DNA from: T3Sed10-241 sp036796255
Lineage (GTDB): Bacteria > Bacteroidota > Bacteroidia > Flavobacteriales_D > Cryomorphaceae
Length of the DNA: 16,653 nucleotides
NCBI GenBank assembly: GCA_036796255.1
Contig: DAIRDH010000067.1
Span: 1-16,653 of the forward strand
Direction of reading: 5' to 3'
The notes below the pieces were generated by a model. That model was not told the origin of the DNA. It searched no databases and worked only from the letters and a program-made list of their open reading frames with translations. Positions 1 through 6,537 of this stretch are shown piece by piece. Position 1 is the stretch's first letter; each line of letters opens with the position of its first letter. The translations under genes were made by a program, and so were the position numbers.

Positions 1-922
1 TGTGGGCTATTGTGGCGGCGGTACCGCAACCAAATGCCTCCTGCAGCGTGCCTTTCTCAAAGGCTTCCACCACTTCGGCCACAGCGATGCGGCGCTCCTC
101 AACGGGAAGGCCCCAGTCTTTGGCCACCTGTATCACGCTGCGGCGGGTGATGCCGTCGAGGATGGTATCGCTGAGGGCTGGTGTTACCAACACGCCATCA
201 ATCACGAACATCACATTCATGGTGCCGCTCTCCTCGATGTAGGCATGCTCCTTGGCATCCGTCCACAAGAGCTGGTCGTAACCTTGCTCATTGGCCAGGC
301 GCGCTGGGTACATAGACCCGGCGTAGTTTCCTGCTGCTTTCGCAAAACCGGTTCCACCGCGGGCTGCACGCGTGTAGTGGCGCTCTACCTTCACCTTCAC
401 AGGCTTTGGATAGTAGGCATTTACCGGAGAGGTGAGGATTAGGAAGCGGTAATCCTGGCTGGCTTTCACGCCGATAAATTCGTCAATGGCGAACAGCACC
501 GGACGGATGTAAAGCGACGAAAGCTCGCCCGTGGGAATCCACTCGTGGTCAATGCGAATGAGTTCGTGCAGGGCTTCCATAAAGATATTTTCAGGAATCT
601 CTGGCATGCACATACGCACTGCTGAGCGATTCATGCGCTCAATATTTTTGTCGGGGCGAAACAGGCCAAAGCGGCCTTCTTCGTTCTTGAAGGCCTTCAT
701 GCCTTCGAATATGCTCTGTCCGTAATGTATCACGGACGAGGCTGGGTTCATGCTCAAGTTTTGGAAGGGCACTATTTTGGGCTCCTGCCATTTGCCTTCT
801 CTGAAATCCATCACGAACATGTGGTCTGAAAAGGTTCTACCGAAGGCGAGTTTGTCGAAATCTGTCTCTGGAAGTTTGCTTTTTGTAGTTTTCTCTATAT
901 GTATCAACTGCGTATCAATCAT
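1..922 (-). CDS. ilvE: Branched-chain amino acid aminotransferase, partial (C-terminus outside window)
   Basis: This PLP-dependent class IV (fold type IV) aminotransferase interconverts leucine, isoleucine and valine with their 2-oxoacids in the cytoplasm. Reading the minus strand from ATG at 922-920 gives 307 residues with no stop before the window edge. The family is about 350 residues, so roughly 45-50 are missing. Visible landmarks are the early block NPASSVIHYGQSIFEGMKAF near residues 59-78, the block GGTGFAKAAGNYAGS near 189-203 holding the PLP lysine (K195), and IEESGTMN near 229-236, which contacts the cofactor. The long N-terminal part and GGTG block match the larger bacterial and mitochondrial BCAT type rather than E. 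coli IlvE. It is transcribed divergently from recQ, with a good Bacteroidota promoter just upstream. Confidence 0.95.
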   Translation of the reverse strand, partial: MIDTQLIHIEKTTKSKLPETDFDKLAFGRTFSDHMFVMDFREGKWQEPKIVPFQNLSMNPASSVIHYGQSIFEGMKAFKNEEGRFGLFRPDKNIERMNRSAVRMCMPEIPENIFMEALHELIRIDHEWIPTGELSSLYIRPVLFAIDEFIGVKASQDYRFLILTSPVNAYYPKPVKVKVERHYTRAARGGTGFAKAAGNYAGSMYPARLANEQGYDQLLWTDAKEHAYIEESGTMNVMFVIDGVLVTPALSDTILDGITRRSVIQVAKDWGLPVEERRIAVAEVVEAFEKGTLQEAFGCGTAATIAH

Positions 923-942
923 TAGTCTGAGTTATGGTGCTG

Positions 943-973
943 CAAAAATAGTGAATTTCAAACCCGCATCAAA
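943..973 (-). promoter_or_regulatory. Bacteroidota-type promoter of ilvE
   Basis: On the minus strand TTTG lies at 973-970 and TATTTTTG at 950-943, separated by exactly 19 bases. This fits the Bacteroidota -33/-7 consensus (TTTG, 17-23 bases, TAnnTTTG). Transcription would start near 936 and leave a leader of about 14 bases before the ATG at 922. The match is by eye; no start site has been mapped. Confidence 0.55.
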
Positions 974-1094
974 AAGCAAAAACTTAATTATCAACTTAAT
1001 GTACACATGACACTTAGCATATTTTCGGGGTAGCCAAGTGATTTTGATTGGCTTATCATCATTGCCCTTCCTGCCTTTCGGCAAAAAAAACAAT

Positions 1095-1116
1095 CGCAAA
1101 TTATCGTTAATTTGCG
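1095..1116. promoter_or_regulatory. Perfect inverted repeat upstream of recQ (possible operator)
   Basis: CGCAAATTA at 1095-1103 and TAATTTGCG at 1108-1116 are exact reverse complements separated by TCGT. The repeat lies 19 bases before the preferred recQ ATG and contains a near match to the -7 box (TTAATTTG, 1107-1114). A dimeric repressor bound here would block recQ transcription. The binding protein is unknown. The alternative is a small transcript hairpin. Confidence 0.45.
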
Positions 1117-1135
1117 TCTCAGCAACAAGCGATGC

Positions 1136-3055
1136 ATGGCACATGACATGGTTGACATTCTTAAGAAGTATTGGGGCTACAGCAGCTTCAGGCCTTTGCA
1201 AGAAGATATTATAGCCAGCATTGCCAGCGGTCGCGACACCCTTGCCCTCTTGCCCACAGGCGGTGGCAAATCGCTCTGTTTTCAGGTGCCTGCCATGATG
1301 CTCGATGGGGTTTGCATCGTGATTTCGCCCCTTATCGCGCTGATGCGCGACCAGGTGGAAAACCTCAAGAAGCAGGGCATCAAAGCCGTAGCCATCAATA
1401 GCGCTATGGGTTCGCGCGATATCGACATCGCTCTCGACAATGCCATTTACGGCGATACCAAGTTCCTCTACCTCTCACCTGAACGCCTGCAATCAGAGCT
1501 GCTCAAGGTGCGCCTGCAAAAGATGAACGTAAACCTCATTGCAGTCGACGAGGCGCATTGCATCAGTCAGTGGGGCCACGACTTCAGGCCCGCTTACCGC
1601 GAAATTGCTGCGGTGCGCGACATTTTGCCGAAAGCGCCACTTATCGCACTTACTGCCACGGCGACCCCTGAGGTGGTGGTGGATATACATACGCAGTTGG
1701 CGCTGCGAAAGCCGGCATTTTTCCAGAAAAGCTTTACAAGAAGTAACCTGATATATGTAGTTCAAAAGGAGGAAAATAAACTCTTCAGAATGCTCAGCGT
1801 AATGCGCCGGCTCGGAGGCTCAGGCATCGTGTATGTAGGCTCGCGCAAGGAGACCGTGCAGCAGGCCCACCTGCTTGTTGCCAACGGCATCTCAGCCCTG
1901 CCCTACCACGCCGGGCTCAACCACGAGGAGCGCAACCGCACCCAGGAGCAATGGATCAAAGGCAGGGTGCGCGTGGTGGTGGCCACCAACGCTTTTGGCA
2001 TGGGCATCGACAAGTCCGATGTGCGCTTCGTGATCCACATCAGCGTGCCTCAGAGCATTGAGGCCTACTTTCAGGAAGCAGGACGTGCCGGCCGCGATGA
2101 GAAGACGGCTTACGGCGTGATGCTCATCAATGAGCACGACTGCAGCGATACCGAGCACCGCGTGCGCGATCAGGTGCCAGATGACAAGTTTATCCGCCAG
2201 GTATACCGCGCTTTGAGCAACCATTTGCAGCTCGCCATTGGCAGCCAGGTCCTAGACCCTATTCCCTTCAACCTAACGGCTTTCGCCAAAAAGTACAACT
2301 TCAAGCCCCTCCAAACCTACCATGCCCTCAAAATGCTGGAAATGGGCGGCTACATCACCCTGAGCGATGCCATCCACAGCCCCTCCCGCATCCGGATACT
2401 GCTGCGCGACAAAGATTTGTACAGCTTCGAAGTGGGCAATATTAAGTACACACCCCTGCTACAGCTCATACTGCGCAGTTACGAGGGCATTTTCGACCAG
2501 GGCGTGCGCATTTCCGAAAACGTGCTCGCCAACCGCCTCAAAATACCTACAGAAAAGGTCAACACAATGCTATACGAGCTCCACAAGATGCAGGTGATAG
2601 AATACCAGCGGCAAACCGACCTGCCCTTTATCAGCTTCCCGCTGCACCGCGTGCTACCAGACAACCTGCAGCTCAAGAACAGCATGCTCGCCGCCCACCG
2701 CAAGCGCCTGCTCAAAATGATCGGCGCCATGACCGCATTTGTCAACAATGACCTCGTGTGCAGGTCGGTGCAGCTCGTGGCCTATTTTGGCGAGACCGGC
2801 TCAAAGCCCTGCGGCGCCTGCGATGTGTGCATAGCCCGCAAGAAGGGCTTGGAGCAAGACCTGGGCAATTTCGACACCATAAAAGCCGGTATACTCGCAC
2901 AGCTCGCCGAAGGTCCCCAAAGCCTCGAGCAGCTCAAGCGCAGCAGCCAATACAAAGCCGCTGAGACCATGGCCGTGCTCTACTGGCTTGTGGACAATGG
3001 CCTGCTGCATTTTGAGCAGGGGCATATGGTGGCGCTAGTTGGTGAGAAAGGTTGA
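1136..3055 (+). CDS. recQ: RecQ-family ATP-dependent DNA helicase
   Basis: This superfamily 2 3'-5' DNA helicase acts in recombination and fork repair. Numbered from the ATG at 1136 (639 residues), motif 0 FRPLQEDII is at 18-26, Walker A TGGGKS at 41-46 and DEAH at 138-141, followed by the aromatic-rich loop HCISQWGHDFRP. Motif III TATATP, motif V ATNAFGMGIDKSDVR and motif VI QEAGRAGRD follow. A winged-helix-like region leads to a zinc site C542, C559, C562, C565, spaced as in E. coli RecQ. There is no HRDC domain; the last 60 residues form a small helical tail. The reading frame also opens at TTG 1112, but that codon lies inside the palindrome and -7-like box, so I prefer ATG 1136 (ATG 1148 is possible). 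The final 190 bases recur at 3935-4126. Confidence 0.96.
   Translation: MAHDMVDILKKYWGYSSFRPLQEDIIASIASGRDTLALLPTGGGKSLCFQVPAMMLDGVCIVISPLIALMRDQVENLKKQGIKAVAINSAMGSRDIDIALDNAIYGDTKFLYLSPERLQSELLKVRLQKMNVNLIAVDEAHCISQWGHDFRPAYREIAAVRDILPKAPLIALTATATPEVVVDIHTQLALRKPAFFQKSFTRSNLIYVVQKEENKLFRMLSVMRRLGGSGIVYVGSRKETVQQAHLLVANGISALPYHAGLNHEERNRTQEQWIKGRVRVVVATNAFGMGIDKSDVRFVIHISVPQSIEAYFQEAGRAGRDEKTAYGVMLINEHDCSDTEHRVRDQVPDDKFIRQVYRALSNHLQLAIGSQVLDPIPFNLTAFAKKYNFKPLQTYHALKMLEMGGYITLSDAIHSPSRIRILLRDKDLYSFEVGNIKYTPLLQLILRSYEGIFDQGVRISENVLANRLKIPTEKVNTMLYELHKMQVIEYQRQTDLPFISFPLHRVLPDNLQLKNSMLAAHRKRLLKMIGAMTAFVNNDLVCRSVQLVAYFGETGSKPCGACDVCIARKKGLEQDLGNFDTIKAGILAQLAEGPQSLEQLKRSSQYKAAETMAVLYWLVDNGLLHFEQGHMVALVGEKG
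2864..3038 (+). repeat. Direct repeat, copy A: 3' end of intact recQ
   Basis: These 175 bases align without gaps to 3935-4109 at an offset of 1071. I counted 19 mismatches, about 89% identity. This copy encodes the C-terminal tail of the intact helicase. The mismatches cluster in the stretch after SLE (copy A reads QLKRSSQYKAAE, copy B LLKQNSSYEAAE), while GNFDTIKAGILAQLAEGPQ and ETMAVLYWLVDNGLL are the same in protein. Confidence 0.9.
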
Positions 3056-3242
3056 GGTTGGCTTGCGGCTATTTTCCGCTCCGTACTTTGCTTCGCTGAG
3101 ATCGCTCCCCGCCCGTTGACGCTGTCGGATCACAAAGCAATGTGGATTCCGCTATTTGCAATGCTTTGAACAAATTAGCACACTTCCAAAAACAAAAATA
3201 ATAATCCGGATCTTGGGTGAATTCATGAAGTTCTAATGAAAA

Positions 3243-3266
3243 CATTCGAATGATTCGAAATTCGAG
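3243..3266. promoter_or_regulatory. TTCGAA repeat cluster, possible antitoxin operator
   Basis: CATTCGAATG at 3243-3252 is a perfect 10-base palindrome. A second TTCGAA is at 3254-3259 and a degenerate TTCGAG at 3261-3266. Repeated short palindromes upstream of a toxin-antitoxin pair are typical operators bound by the antitoxin or its complex. They sit about 50 bases before the proposed -7 box, so the assignment is tentative. Confidence 0.3.
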
Positions 3267-3312
3267 GTTTGAGAATCGTGGTGATATTGAACCAGATTTA
3301 GTTGAAAAGGCC

Positions 3313-3320
3313 TAAATTTG
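3313..3320 (+). promoter_or_regulatory. Putative -7 promoter element of the toxin-antitoxin operon
   Basis: TAAATTTG is an exact match to the Bacteroidota -7 consensus TAnnTTTG, 34 bases before the antitoxin ATG. No clean TTTG lies 19 bases upstream; the nearest is TTG at about 3287-3289. Support therefore rests on one element. Confidence 0.35.
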
Positions 3321-3354
3321 TTCTTGTCGAGAAAAATCAAATTCATAGTGCAAA

Positions 3355-3576
3355 ATGAAATCAGAAAACACTTTCATCATACATCCTGAAACCATCGAGC
3401 AGGAAAATGCTTTGAAGGCATTTATAAAAGCGCTGAAAATAAAGTTTGAAATTGCCTCTGAAAAGCCTTACGATCCTGACTTTGTAGCAAAAATTGAAGA
3501 AAGTCGACGCCAGGTAAAAGAGGGAAAGACAACACGAATTGATAAAAACCATCTAAAAGAATTTTTGGGCTTGTAG
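3355..3576 (+). CDS. Type II antitoxin, partner of YoeB-like toxin
   Basis: This is a small acidic and basic cytoplasmic protein of 73 residues whose position marks it as the antitoxin: it is first in a two-gene unit and its stop (TAG 3574-3576) is one base before the toxin ATG. It begins MKSENTFIIHPETIEQ, then has the helix NALKAFIKALKIKFEI and a charged C-terminal half (KIEESRRQVKEGKTTRI). That layout resembles short Bacteroidota antitoxins that precede RelE/YoeB toxins (DUF2683-like, from memory). It is not an obvious Phd/YefM protein by sequence, although YefM is the classical YoeB partner. In such proteins the C-terminal part usually wraps the toxin. The N-terminal part should bind DNA and repress the operon; this is inferred, not seen. 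Confidence 0.8.
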   Translation: MKSENTFIIHPETIEQENALKAFIKALKIKFEIASEKPYDPDFVAKIEESRRQVKEGKTTRIDKNHLKEFLGL

Positions 3577-3577
3577 C

Positions 3578-3841
3578 ATGGACTACCACTTGGATTTTAC
3601 CGATAAGGCGAAAGAGGATATTGCTACTCACGAAAAAGCAGGTAATCAAATGGTAGTCAAAAAGCTTTTCAAATTGTTGACCGAACTTTCTGAGCATCCT
3701 TATCGCGGCACTGGAAAACCAGAAGCTTTGAAACACGAACTCAGCGGTTGCTGGTCACGCCGCATAAATAAAGAGCACCGTTTGATTTACGAAGTCAAAG
3801 GTGATACAGTATTTATACACTCCGCCAAAGGGCATTATTGA
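3578..3841 (+). CDS. yoeB: Txe/YoeB-family addiction module toxin (mRNA endonuclease)
   Basis: This is a ribosome-dependent mRNA interferase of the RelE superfamily, 87 residues against 84 in E. coli YoeB. The C-terminal half matches closely: GTGKPEALKHELSG, then WSRRINKEHRLIYEV and the terminal KGHY. Aligned to E. coli YoeB, the catalytic residues E46, R65, H83 and Y84 correspond to E49, R68, H86 and Y87, and all are present. The toxin therefore looks active. It starts one base after the antitoxin stop, so the two are probably translationally coupled. The pair lies in AT-rich DNA between the two recQ tails, which fits horizontal acquisition. YoeB-type toxins cleave mRNA at the ribosome when the labile antitoxin is lost. 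Confidence 0.92.
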   Translation: MDYHLDFTDKAKEDIATHEKAGNQMVVKKLFKLLTELSEHPYRGTGKPEALKHELSGCWSRRINKEHRLIYEVKGDTVFIHSAKGHY

Positions 3842-3934
3842 AGCTGTTTGCTACGCAGCGTGTATTTTGCTTTATCCCTGAATAGAATTACTTAAAATTT
3901 TTATCTTCAACGCTCGAAAGTTAAGCAGGTCTAA
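3842..3934. other. AT-rich spacer between toxin gene and recQ tail remnant
   Basis: No gene is recognised. The final bases (GCAGGTCTAA, 3925-3934) weakly resemble the recQ sequence just before copy A (GCAAGACCTG), so the duplication may once have extended further upstream. An in-frame TAA at 3932-3934 closes the remnant's frame immediately before the conserved part. Confidence 0.5.
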
Positions 3935-4126
3935 GGCAATTTCGACACCATAAAAGCCGGTATACTCGCCCAGCTCGCCGAAGGTCCCCAAAGCCTTGAG
4001 CTTCTCAAACAAAACAGCTCCTATGAAGCCGCCGAGACCATGGCCGTGCTTTACTGGCTTGTGGACAATGGCTTGTTGCATTTCGGGCAGGGGCATATGG
4101 TGGCGCTAGCCGAGAGAGATGGCTAA
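3935..4126 (+). pseudogene. Truncated second copy of the recQ 3' end
   Basis: Translation in the recQ frame gives about 63 residues that match the RecQ C-terminal tail from GNFDTIKAGIL through GQGHMVAL, ending in its own TAA at 4124-4126. There is no start codon, helicase domain or promoter, and a TAA stands directly before the first conserved codon, so it cannot be expressed as a helicase. Bases 3935-4109 form copy B of the direct repeat with 2864-3038. The frame is intact and many changes are synonymous. This looks like a diverged homologous tail rather than a recent exact duplication. It is either the original recQ end displaced by an insertion or the relic of a second recQ. Confidence 0.85.
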
Positions 4127-4284
4127 GATTTTAAGTTTAGACACTTTCAAAGTTTCTGAAAAGAGCGGCCAGTTGCAGCCCTCATCAAGCTCACTATCAA
4201 TTCTTAGAACTCTACAAAGGAATGCAATTCCATGTCAAAAGATGTATCGAAGCCTTTTTTGACCTTAAGCACAATAAACCCCGT
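4127..4284. other. Short intergenic region after the recQ tail remnant
   Basis: These 158 bases separate the recQ remnant from the convergent TVP38-family gene. No gene, tRNA or convincing terminator stem is seen. One short frame reads LELYKGMQFHVK near 4206-4241 but has no usable start and an upstream stop, so I do not call it. Confidence 0.5.
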
Positions 4285-4977
4285 TCAACTGCCACCACCC
4301 CTTTTCTTCTTCCAAACCACATACCCTACAAAAACCAGCAAGCTGACCACCGAGCCCCAGAGCAAGCCATTTTTTAAGAGCTCATTGCTCTCGCCCAGTA
4401 TGGCGATGAATATGGTAAGGGGTATGATGCCAAGCAGTGTGGCGCCTATAAAACGCCAGTAGCCCATATGCAACATGCCTCCTACGAAACTGATGGCATC
4501 GTTGCTCAGAAAGGGATTAAGCCGGGTTACGAAAATGGCCCAGAAGCCATACTTGTCAAGAAATCCTGTGATTTTCTCCTTTGATGTATCACCGATGATT
4601 TTATCCACCAGGTAGCTCCCGAAATAATAGCCCAGGGCATAACCTACGCTGGAAGCCGCCGCCACAGCTACCAGAACAATCAGACTGCCCCACACCGGGC
4701 CATAAGCCAGAATGCTCACCGTCATAAGCGCCACAGAAGGTACCACGATCAGAAACATCTGCAACACCATGGCCAGCACCACCACCAGCGGTCCGGCCCA
4801 GCCAAACTCCGATACCCAGGTTTCTATCCGTGCCTCATCGCCACTGCTGAGCACCGTCCAGGCCTCCCGGAAGAACACCTGCACCTCTGGAATAAGGAAA
4901 TACGCCAGGACTCCCAAAGCCACGATGCCTATGGAAATGATTAAAGGAGCTTTACTTTTCGTACCAGATGGTGCCAT
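4285..4977 (-). CDS. TVP38/TMEM64 (VTT/DedA-like) family integral membrane protein
   Basis: This 230-residue protein has hydrophobic segments near residues 11-29, 62-90, 94-119, 143-153, 176-196 and 205-222, and a basic C-terminal end (WKKKRGGGS). The family signature is visible as YGFWAIFVTRLNPFLSNDAISFVGG (142-166, written here as one region) followed by MGYWRFIGATLLGIIP. Relatives with this domain act as lipid scramblases or undecaprenyl-phosphate carriers, but the TVP38 branch in bacteria is mostly uncharacterised. Family members are often found beside arsenic methylation and arsenosugar genes. Here it is divergent from arsR-arsM, about 280 bases away, so a role in the same response is plausible but not shown. 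Start ATG is 4977-4975. Confidence 0.88.
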   Translation of the reverse strand: MAPSGTKSKAPLIISIGIVALGVLAYFLIPEVQVFFREAWTVLSSGDEARIETWVSEFGWAGPLVVVLAMVLQMFLIVVPSVALMTVSILAYGPVWGSLIVLVAVAAASSVGYALGYYFGSYLVDKIIGDTSKEKITGFLDKYGFWAIFVTRLNPFLSNDAISFVGGMLHMGYWRFIGATLLGIIPLTIFIAILGESNELLKNGLLWGSVVSLLVFVGYVVWKKKRGGGS

Positions 4978-5258
4978 GATGTTTCAATAATTCACGAAGT
5001 AAGATAAAGACGATGAATTAAGCTGTTGGTAAATTCCAAAGCATGGTAGCTCATTTCGGGTGAGGGCTTACAATCCGGCTGATAATATCATGAAAAATTC
5101 GATGGTCATCCCTGCCATATGTGGCGTTACGTCTGAAATTTCCTTACTGGTGCACTACATGCATTCTGGTCAGAACAAGCCTGCTCCTAATTTTTCCAAA
5201 AAGCACACCTCCTTTGCTTATTTAATCGTAATATTGCAATGTAATTAAACGACACCCC
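4978..5258. other. Divergent intergenic region between TVP38-family gene and arsR
   Basis: These 281 bases hold the promoters of both divergent genes. The only element I can place is the arsR operator/promoter near 5222-5244. I could not identify a clear promoter for the minus-strand gene. Confidence 0.5.
5222..5244. promoter_or_regulatory. Putative arsR operator and -7 element
   Basis: An imperfect inverted repeat is centred on AATATT (5230-5235), with partly matching arms either side. It overlaps TAATATTG (5229-5236), seven of eight matches to the Bacteroidota -7 box. ArsR/SmtB repressors typically bind AT-rich imperfect palindromes over their own promoter, and the site is 15-35 bases before the arsR ATG. 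Confidence 0.4.
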
Positions 5259-5591
5259 ATGGGACTCACCCGCACCGAACTTTTTAGCACCCAACAAAAC
5301 GAACTCGCCATGCTCGCAAAAGCCCTCGCCCACCCGGCGCGCGTGGCCATTATCGAGCACCTGCTCAAAACGAGGGCATGTGTAAATGGGCAGCTGGTCG
5401 ATGAACTCGGCCTGGCCCAGGCCACCATCAGCCAGCACCTGCGCGAACTGAAAGCCATCGGCATCATCCAGGGAACCATCGAGGGCGTATCGGTAAGCTA
5501 TTGCATCGATCCTGTGCGCTGGCGCGAAATAGAACAGCTCTTTTCGAAGCTCTTTGGGCGATACAGCGCTGCAGGTGAAAATTGCTGCTAA
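5259..5591 (+). CDS. arsR: ArsR/SmtB-family metalloregulator
   Basis: This 110-residue winged-helix repressor should release DNA when it binds arsenite. The fold is clear: MLAKALAHPARVAIIEHLL (residues 18-36), recognition helix QATISQHLRELKAIGII (54-70) and wing QGTIEGVSVSYCID (71-84). The classical CxCxxC arsenic site of E. coli ArsR is absent. Cysteines are C41, at the start of the DNA-binding region (ACVNGQLVDEL), C82 after the wing, and a terminal pair C109-C110, so the metal site must be built differently. It is first in a plus-strand unit with arsM 66 bases downstream and the DUF486 gene next, and is probably autoregulated through the palindrome at 5222-5244. Confidence 0.92.
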   Translation: MGLTRTELFSTQQNELAMLAKALAHPARVAIIEHLLKTRACVNGQLVDELGLAQATISQHLRELKAIGIIQGTIEGVSVSYCIDPVRWREIEQLFSKLFGRYSAAGENCC

Positions 5592-5657
5592 AACTAAAAT
5601 CAACGTCCTGTCAAGAATTTTCAAACGCATTCCAAACACATTTTAAATCCACTGACA

Positions 5658-6536
5658 ATGAACAATCCGGAAGAACAAAAACGCGTAGTACGTGAGAAGT
5701 ACACCGCCATCGCCAACAATGACAAAGCGGTAAATGCCGCCTCCTGCTGTGGAGCGACCAATGCCTCCAAAGAGGTGTACAATATTATGATGGAAGACTA
5801 CAGCCCCCTCGCTGGCTATGCACCAGAAGCCGACCTTGGATTGGGTTGCGGCCTCCCCACCCACTTTGCCCAAATCAAAGAAGGCGACACCGTAATCGAC
5901 CTCGGCTCAGGCGCTGGCAACGATTGCTTTGTAGCCCGCCACGAAACTGGCGCCACGGGCAAGGTGATCGGCATCGACTTTACCGAAGCCATGATCGCCA
6001 AAGCACGTATCAATGCCGACAAGCTCGGATTCAACAACGTAGAGTTTCGCCAGGGCGACATCGAGCACATGCCCGTGGCCGATGCCACCGCCGATGTGGT
6101 GGTGAGCAACTGTGTGCTCAACCTTGTACCCGACAAGCCTGCGGTAATCCTCGAAATATTTCGCGTGCTCAAGCCGGGCGGACATTTCAGCATTAGCGAT
6201 ATCGTGCTGGTAGGCGAGCTGCCCGATGCCTTGCGCAATGATGCTGAAATGTATGCGGGCTGCGTAGGTGGCGCCATCCAAAAAATCGATTACCTCCGGG
6301 CTATTCACGAAGCCGGATTTACGGAAGTGCAGGTGCAAAAAGAAAAAACCATCTCCATTCCCGACGACATCCTGGAGCGTTACCTTGACGCCGATGGACT
6401 GCGCGACTTTAAAACCGGGCAAACTGGTATCTTCAGCGTCACCGTATTTGCACAAAAACCGGGCACGGCCAGCCAAAAGCCCCGCGTAAAACTGACCGAG
6501 ATTCAGCAGTGCGCACCAAACTCAGGATGTTGCTAA
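5658..6536 (+). CDS. arsM: Arsenite S-adenosylmethionine methyltransferase
   Basis: This cytoplasmic enzyme transfers methyl groups from SAM to As(III), yielding methylated arsenicals. It is 292 residues long. The SAM motif DLGSGAGND is at 81-89, acidic motif GIDFTEAMI at 105-113 and GDIEHMPVAD at 133-142. The three cysteines conserved in ArsM are C64 (GLGCGLPTHF), C152 (SNCVLNLVPD) and C202 (AGCVGGAI). Extra cysteines are C30-C31 near the N-terminus, C90, C285 and a terminal GCC (C291-C292), which could bind or relay arsenic. It lies downstream of arsR and is followed after one base by the DUF486 gene, so all three are probably one transcript. No arsenate reductase or arsenite exporter is nearby. 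Confidence 0.95.
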   Translation: MNNPEEQKRVVREKYTAIANNDKAVNAASCCGATNASKEVYNIMMEDYSPLAGYAPEADLGLGCGLPTHFAQIKEGDTVIDLGSGAGNDCFVARHETGATGKVIGIDFTEAMIAKARINADKLGFNNVEFRQGDIEHMPVADATADVVVSNCVLNLVPDKPAVILEIFRVLKPGGHFSISDIVLVGELPDALRNDAEMYAGCVGGAIQKIDYLRAIHEAGFTEVQVQKEKTISIPDDILERYLDADGLRDFKTGQTGIFSVTVFAQKPGTASQKPRVKLTEIQQCAPNSGCC

Positions 6537-6537
6537 G

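Larger units (their letters stand above)
3056..3354. other. Spacer between recQ and the toxin-antitoxin pair
   Basis: No reading frame or RNA gene is recognised in these 299 bases. The first 120 are mixed composition; from about 3175 the DNA turns AT-rich, unlike recQ and unlike most of the window, which suggests acquired DNA. The only structure seen is the TTCGAA cluster at 3243-3266 and a -7 box at 3313-3320. No transposase remnant or clear terminator is visible. Confidence 0.6.

Noticed and set aside
2..442. Plus-strand open frames at the window start
   Set aside because: They are antisense to the convincingly conserved branched-chain aminotransferase.
1112..1135. Upstream TTG start for recQ adding eight residues
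   Set aside because: The TTG lies within the perfect palindrome and the -7-like box. The added residues are not typical of RecQ, and ATG codons at 1136 and 1148 suit the family start.
3872..4096. Minus-strand open frame over the recQ tail remnant
   Set aside because: A similar antisense frame exists over the intact recQ end at 2801-3025. Both are shadows of the duplicated tail.
4206..4260. Short protein-like frame (LELYKGMQFHVK) near the TVP38-family gene end
   Set aside because: There is a stop shortly upstream, no usable start, and the frame soon runs antisense into the membrane protein gene. Too little to call a remnant.
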